From Campylobacterota bacterium (GTDB lineage: Bacteria > Campylobacterota > Campylobacteria > Campylobacterales > Sulfurovaceae): 8,605 nt of DNA. A model generated the notes under the pieces. That model searched no databases and was not told the DNA's origin. It saw nothing but the letters and a program-made list of their open reading frames with translations. Both the position numbers and the translations under genes were made by a program. The stretch's first letter is position 1; every line of letters begins with the position of its first letter. Where the stretch lies: assembly GCA_011372825.1 (NCBI GenBank), contig DSAK01000166.1:1-8605 (forward strand), written 5' to 3'. Of the stretch, positions 5,507-8,605 are shown one piece after another.

Positions 5507-7303
5507 ATGAAATATCTCCTAAGACACTTTCAAAAATCAGCCTCTAAAACTATCCTGATTACTAACCCTTATGGTTTGCACTTGCGACCTTGCACGCTTC
5601 TAGCTTCATTGGCAAAAAAGTTTCAAACCGATATTGAGATACACCTTGGAGCAAACATAGCAGATGCTAAAAACCTCCACCAACTTTTAGCTCTAAATAT
5701 CGCATTTGAGGATACTATCACCATAAAGGCATTTGGCAAAGATAGTAAAGAAGTTATCAATCAATTATCATCACTGCTAGAGAATCACCACGACACCCAA
5801 GAGACTCCCAAAGAGAGCCCGGTATACAACTATGTAGGTAAGAGCCTAGAGGGCAAGGCAATATCTAGTGGTTTAGCAATCGGAAAGATTTGGCATATAC
5901 CCTCAGAGGAGTTTACAAATACCTCAACTAAAACCAAAGAGACCTTTGATGAGGCAAAAACAAGAGTCCTTTCGTATCTTTCAAAGAAGAAAAATCCAAT
6001 ATTTCAAGCCCACTATGCACTCATTGAAGCATTACAAGCTACTACATTTGAAAGTTTAGAAGAAGAGATAAATAAGCACATAGCAACACTCAAAAATGGC
6101 GCTAATAGTTCAAAAATAGACGACTACCACAATATACTAAGATATTTTCAAGGCACAAAAGAGACTTTTGAAGCTCCAGACCATCCAACAGTTTTAGTAG
6201 CATATAAACTTTTGCCAAGCGACATAGAATCGATAGTAAAAAGTTCAATAAAAGGGGTCATAATATCTCATGATATCGCGCCCAATTCCCATGTCTCTCT
6301 TTTGCTCCGTAGCCACCAAATCCCTACAGTTTCCCTGTCAAAAGATGAGATAGATAAGCTAACACAAGGGGATATTCTCATCGATGGCTTTAGGGGTGTT
6401 GTAGTTACATCTTTGACAAAAGAGGATAGAGAGTTTGTCTCATCTTACTTGCAAAAGGAAAAGTTACAAAACCAAAACGCCTTTGAGAGACGATTTTTAC
6501 CTGCTACTACAAAAAGTGGTAAAACCATCGATGTAGTAGCAAATATCCACGATTTACAAACCGCAAAAGAGGCAAGAGAGAATGGTGCGACAAAAGTGGG
6601 GCTACTTAGAAGTGAATTTATATTCAAACAGCACCAACCCTCATTCAAAGAACAAGTAGAATTTTTTACAGAGATATTTGATCTTTTTGATGAAGTGACT
6701 GTACGAACTTTGGATGTGGGTGGTGACAAAGAGTTAGCATACATACAGATACCAAAAGAACAAAACCCTTTTTTAGGTATCAGGGGAATTCGACTACTAC
6801 AAACCCACCGTGATATTATCTCGACGCAACTTGAAGCGATACTTACCGCATCAAAAGGGAAAAAAATAAAAATTATGTTCCCAATGGTAGCAACACCTCG
6901 TGAGTTTATAGAGGCAAAAGAGTTGACAATCAAACTGTGTCAAAAACTCCATATCGACCCAAACAATATCCAATTAGGGATTATGATAGAAATCCCTAGT
7001 GTTCTGTTTATGCTGGAACAATTTAATAAGATTGTCGACTTTTACTCTATCGGGACAAACGATTTGCACCAATACCTCTTTGCAGTTGATAGAACACACT
7101 CTACCTTCAAAATAGAAGATGAAGAGTTGATATTTGAAGTGATATCAAAGATCACAAAAGAGGCAACAAAGCCTGTGAGCATTTGTGGTGAATTAGCTAG
7201 CGATATTGACAAGATTGACAAGCTTCTTTTAACAAATATTGACATTTTAAGTGTGACACCAAAAATGGTTCCACTAATCAAAGAGAGGATAAGAGATGTT
7301 TAG
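5507..7303 (+). CDS. PTS HPr-Enzyme I fusion phosphotransferase
   Basis: This 598-residue cytoplasmic fusion carries the two general PTS proteins. Residues 14-95 are HPr, with NPYGLHLRP holding phospho-acceptor His25. The residue 31 positions later, where Ser46 belongs, is Asn56, so HPr kinase control is excluded. Enzyme I begins near GKAISSGLAIGK (116-127). Its phospho-histidine is His262 in IAPNSHVSLLLR, where the family normally has GGxTSH. The PEP-binding half is well kept: GLLRSEF (Arg368), VRTLDVGGDKEL (Arg400), NPFLGIRGIRL, Glu495, GTNDL (Asp519), AVDR (Arg529) and catalytic Cys560 in ICGELASD. The Enzyme I part is about 485 residues against roughly 575 in E. coli, shorter in the HPr-docking helical region and at the C-terminus. 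No IIA domain is present. It overlaps the transporter gene by 8 bases. No SD is visible before the ATG. Similar to FruB- or DhaM-type fusions in idea, but with different domain content. Confidence 0.92.
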   Translation: MKYLLRHFQKSASKTILITNPYGLHLRPCTLLASLAKKFQTDIEIHLGANIADAKNLHQLLALNIAFEDTITIKAFGKDSKEVINQLSSLLENHHDTQETPKESPVYNYVGKSLEGKAISSGLAIGKIWHIPSEEFTNTSTKTKETFDEAKTRVLSYLSKKKNPIFQAHYALIEALQATTFESLEEEINKHIATLKNGANSSKIDDYHNILRYFQGTKETFEAPDHPTVLVAYKLLPSDIESIVKSSIKGVIISHDIAPNSHVSLLLRSHQIPTVSLSKDEIDKLTQGDILIDGFRGVVVTSLTKEDREFVSSYLQKEKLQNQNAFERRFLPATTKSGKTIDVVANIHDLQTAKEARENGATKVGLLRSEFIFKQHQPSFKEQVEFFTEIFDLFDEVTVRTLDVGGDKELAYIQIPKEQNPFLGIRGIRLLQTHRDIISTQLEAILTASKGKKIKIMFPMVATPREFIEAKELTIKLCQKLHIDPNNIQLGIMIEIPSVLFMLEQFNKIVDFYSIGTNDLHQYLFAVDRTHSTFKIEDEELIFEVISKITKEATKPVSICGELASDIDKIDKLLLTNIDILSVTPKMVPLIKERIRDV

Positions 7304-8605
7304 TTTTTTACAAAAGATAGGCAAAGCTCTCATGACCCCAATAGCAGTACTTCCAGTAGCAGCAATTTTGCTACGATTGGGCTTTGGCGATATCTTTGAT
7401 GGTCAAATTGCAACTATCATGAAGAGTGCTGGCGAGATAGTTTTTGCCAATCTAGACCTTCTCTTTGGTATAGGGATAGCATATGGACTTGCCAAAAACA
7501 ATGACGGCTCTGCTGCGCTTGCTGGAGCATTGGGGGTCTTGATAGCAAAAGCAACCTACGAATCGATTGACAATGAACTGAAGATGGGAATTTTTGTTGG
7601 TATCATTATGGGGGTAGTCGCTGGAGTCCTTTATAATAGATACCACACTATCAAGCTTCCTGAATTTTTAGGATTTTTTGGAGGCAAACGATTTGTCCCT
7701 ATCGTCGTCTCGATTGTTGCTATCTTAGTTGGTATACTAGCTGGATACTTTTGGCAGTATGCCCAAATGGGTATCAACTCCTTTTCTAGCCTTATAGTAT
7801 CACTTGAAGAGTTAGGCTCATTTTTTTATGGCGTACTAAATCGCCTTTTGATACCTCTAGGGCTTCACCATATCCTCAATAGTGTTTTTTGGTTTCAGCT
7901 AGGAGAATACACCACTATCAAAGATGGAGTTGAAGTGGTAGCTCATGGGGACTTGCACCGTTTTTTTGCAGGAGACCCAATTGCTGGAGTATATATGGCA
8001 GGATTTTATCCTGTGATGATGTTTGGGCTCCCTGCTATGGCACTAGCCATTTGGCTAAGAGTAGACAAACCTTACCGCAAAAAAGCTGGAGCGATACTTG
8101 CTGGTGTTGCGTTTACATCTTTTCTCACTGGCATTACAGAGCCTCTTGAATTCTTATTTCTTTTTGTTGCGCCACTACTTTTTGTCCTTCATGCAATCCT
8201 TACTGGAATCTCTTTGGCATTGGCAAATGTTATGGGCATCCATGCTGGCTTTGGGTTTTCTGCTGGTGCGATTGACTATCTTATCAATTACAAACTTGCC
8301 ACTAAGCCGTATCTTCTTTTGCCACTTGGGTTAGCTATAGGGGTAGTTTATTTTGTCCTATCTTATCTTTTGCTAGGGTGGCTAAAGGTAGATTTCTTTA
8401 AAGAAGAGGACTTAAAAAATCAAGTTGAAAATGAAACTGCAAAGTTGTTTATAGATGCATTAGGTAGTAGAGAAAATATCCTTGATATAGACTCTTGTAT
8501 CACTAGGTTGAGGGTAAAAGTCAAAGACAATACAACGCTTCAAGAAGAGAGATTTAAAAAATTAGGGGCAACTGGGATTATCAAGCCAGATGCCCAATCT
8601 ATCCA
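7296..8605 (+). CDS. nagE: PTS N-acetylglucosamine transporter subunit IICB (runs off window)
   Basis: The reading frame is open from the ATG at 7296 to the window edge (436 codons), so the 3' end is missing. It follows E. coli NagE through its whole length. MTPIAVLPVAAILLRLG opens the membrane domain. GlcNAc-type signatures follow: GGKRFVPI, RLLIPLGLHHILNS (His191, His192), HGDLHRFFAGDP (217-228), GITEPLEF (279-286, with the sugar-contacting Glu region) and HAGFGFSAGAIDY. After a short linker the IIB domain begins, with phospho-cysteine Cys401 in IDSCITRLRV. The IIC part should have about ten membrane segments and import GlcNAc, while IIB phosphorylates it to GlcNAc-6-phosphate. Whether a IIA domain is fused downstream, as in E. 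coli, cannot be seen. An SD-like GAGAGGA lies inside the end of the upstream gene, so translation is probably coupled. Glucose-specific homologues are the alternative, but the signatures favour GlcNAc. Confidence 0.92.
   Translation, partial: MFSFLQKIGKALMTPIAVLPVAAILLRLGFGDIFDGQIATIMKSAGEIVFANLDLLFGIGIAYGLAKNNDGSAALAGALGVLIAKATYESIDNELKMGIFVGIIMGVVAGVLYNRYHTIKLPEFLGFFGGKRFVPIVVSIVAILVGILAGYFWQYAQMGINSFSSLIVSLEELGSFFYGVLNRLLIPLGLHHILNSVFWFQLGEYTTIKDGVEVVAHGDLHRFFAGDPIAGVYMAGFYPVMMFGLPAMALAIWLRVDKPYRKKAGAILAGVAFTSFLTGITEPLEFLFLFVAPLLFVLHAILTGISLALANVMGIHAGFGFSAGAIDYLINYKLATKPYLLLPLGLAIGVVYFVLSYLLLGWLKVDFFKEEDLKNQVENETAKLFIDALGSRENILDIDSCITRLRVKVKDNTTLQEERFKKLGATGIIKPDAQSI

Noticed and set aside
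6445..6933. 162-codon open frame antisense to the HPr-Enzyme I gene
   Set aside because: It lies fully within a well-supported conserved gene, and its translation is Ser/Cys/Phe-rich as expected of an antisense shadow.
8098..8334. 78-codon plus-strand open frame inside nagE
   Set aside because: It is a frame-shifted shadow of the conserved IIC membrane domain, whose own frame is open throughout.

Overview
The window looks like chromosomal DNA from a member of the Campylobacterota (the former Epsilonproteobacteria), probably a free-living type near Sulfurimonas, Sulfurovum or Arcobacter rather than a host-adapted Campylobacter or Helicobacter. The grounds are the AT-rich, tightly packed DNA, the style of the UvrB and CDC48-like AAA proteins, and prepilins with a PR(L/F)AATRDDAE signature after the hydrophobic helix. 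This placement is from recognition, not from a search. No gap between genes reaches 300 bases, and no rRNA, tRNA, CRISPR array, transposase or phage gene was seen.

Layout. (1) Bases 1-1029, minus strand: two small type IV pilin or type II secretion-like prepilins with nearly the same N-terminus and different C-terminal domains. Each has its own Shine-Dalgarno (SD) sequence, and the upstream one has a near-consensus sigma70 promoter. (2) Bases 1142-3390, minus strand: uvrB (nucleotide excision repair), followed 41 bases later by a 77-residue protein with a ZapA-like look. (3) Bases 3454-3660, plus strand, divergent from uvrB: a 68-residue, all-coiled-coil, ZapB-like protein. The two units are separated by a 19-base palindrome that gives both strands a -10-like hexamer. 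(4) Bases 3678-5420, minus strand: a 580-residue AAA ATPase with a long uncharacterised N-terminal half. (5) Bases 5507-8605, plus strand: a sugar phosphotransferase (PTS) operon. It holds an HPr-Enzyme I fusion overlapping by 8 bases a NagE-type N-acetylglucosamine Enzyme IICB, which runs off the window.

The most notable part is the PTS operon. Well-studied Campylobacter and Helicobacter lack a PTS. Here a compact fusion would pass phosphate from PEP through Enzyme I (His262) to HPr (His25). From there it would reach an Enzyme IIA not yet seen, then Cys401 of the IIB domain, and finally the incoming GlcNAc. Enzyme I keeps its C-terminal catalytic residues, but its N-terminal domain is shortened, its GGxTSH phosphorylation motif has changed, and HPr has Asn where Ser46 normally sits. 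Everything else is plausible housekeeping or envelope function. The two small proteins around uvrB and the AAA protein remain functionally open.
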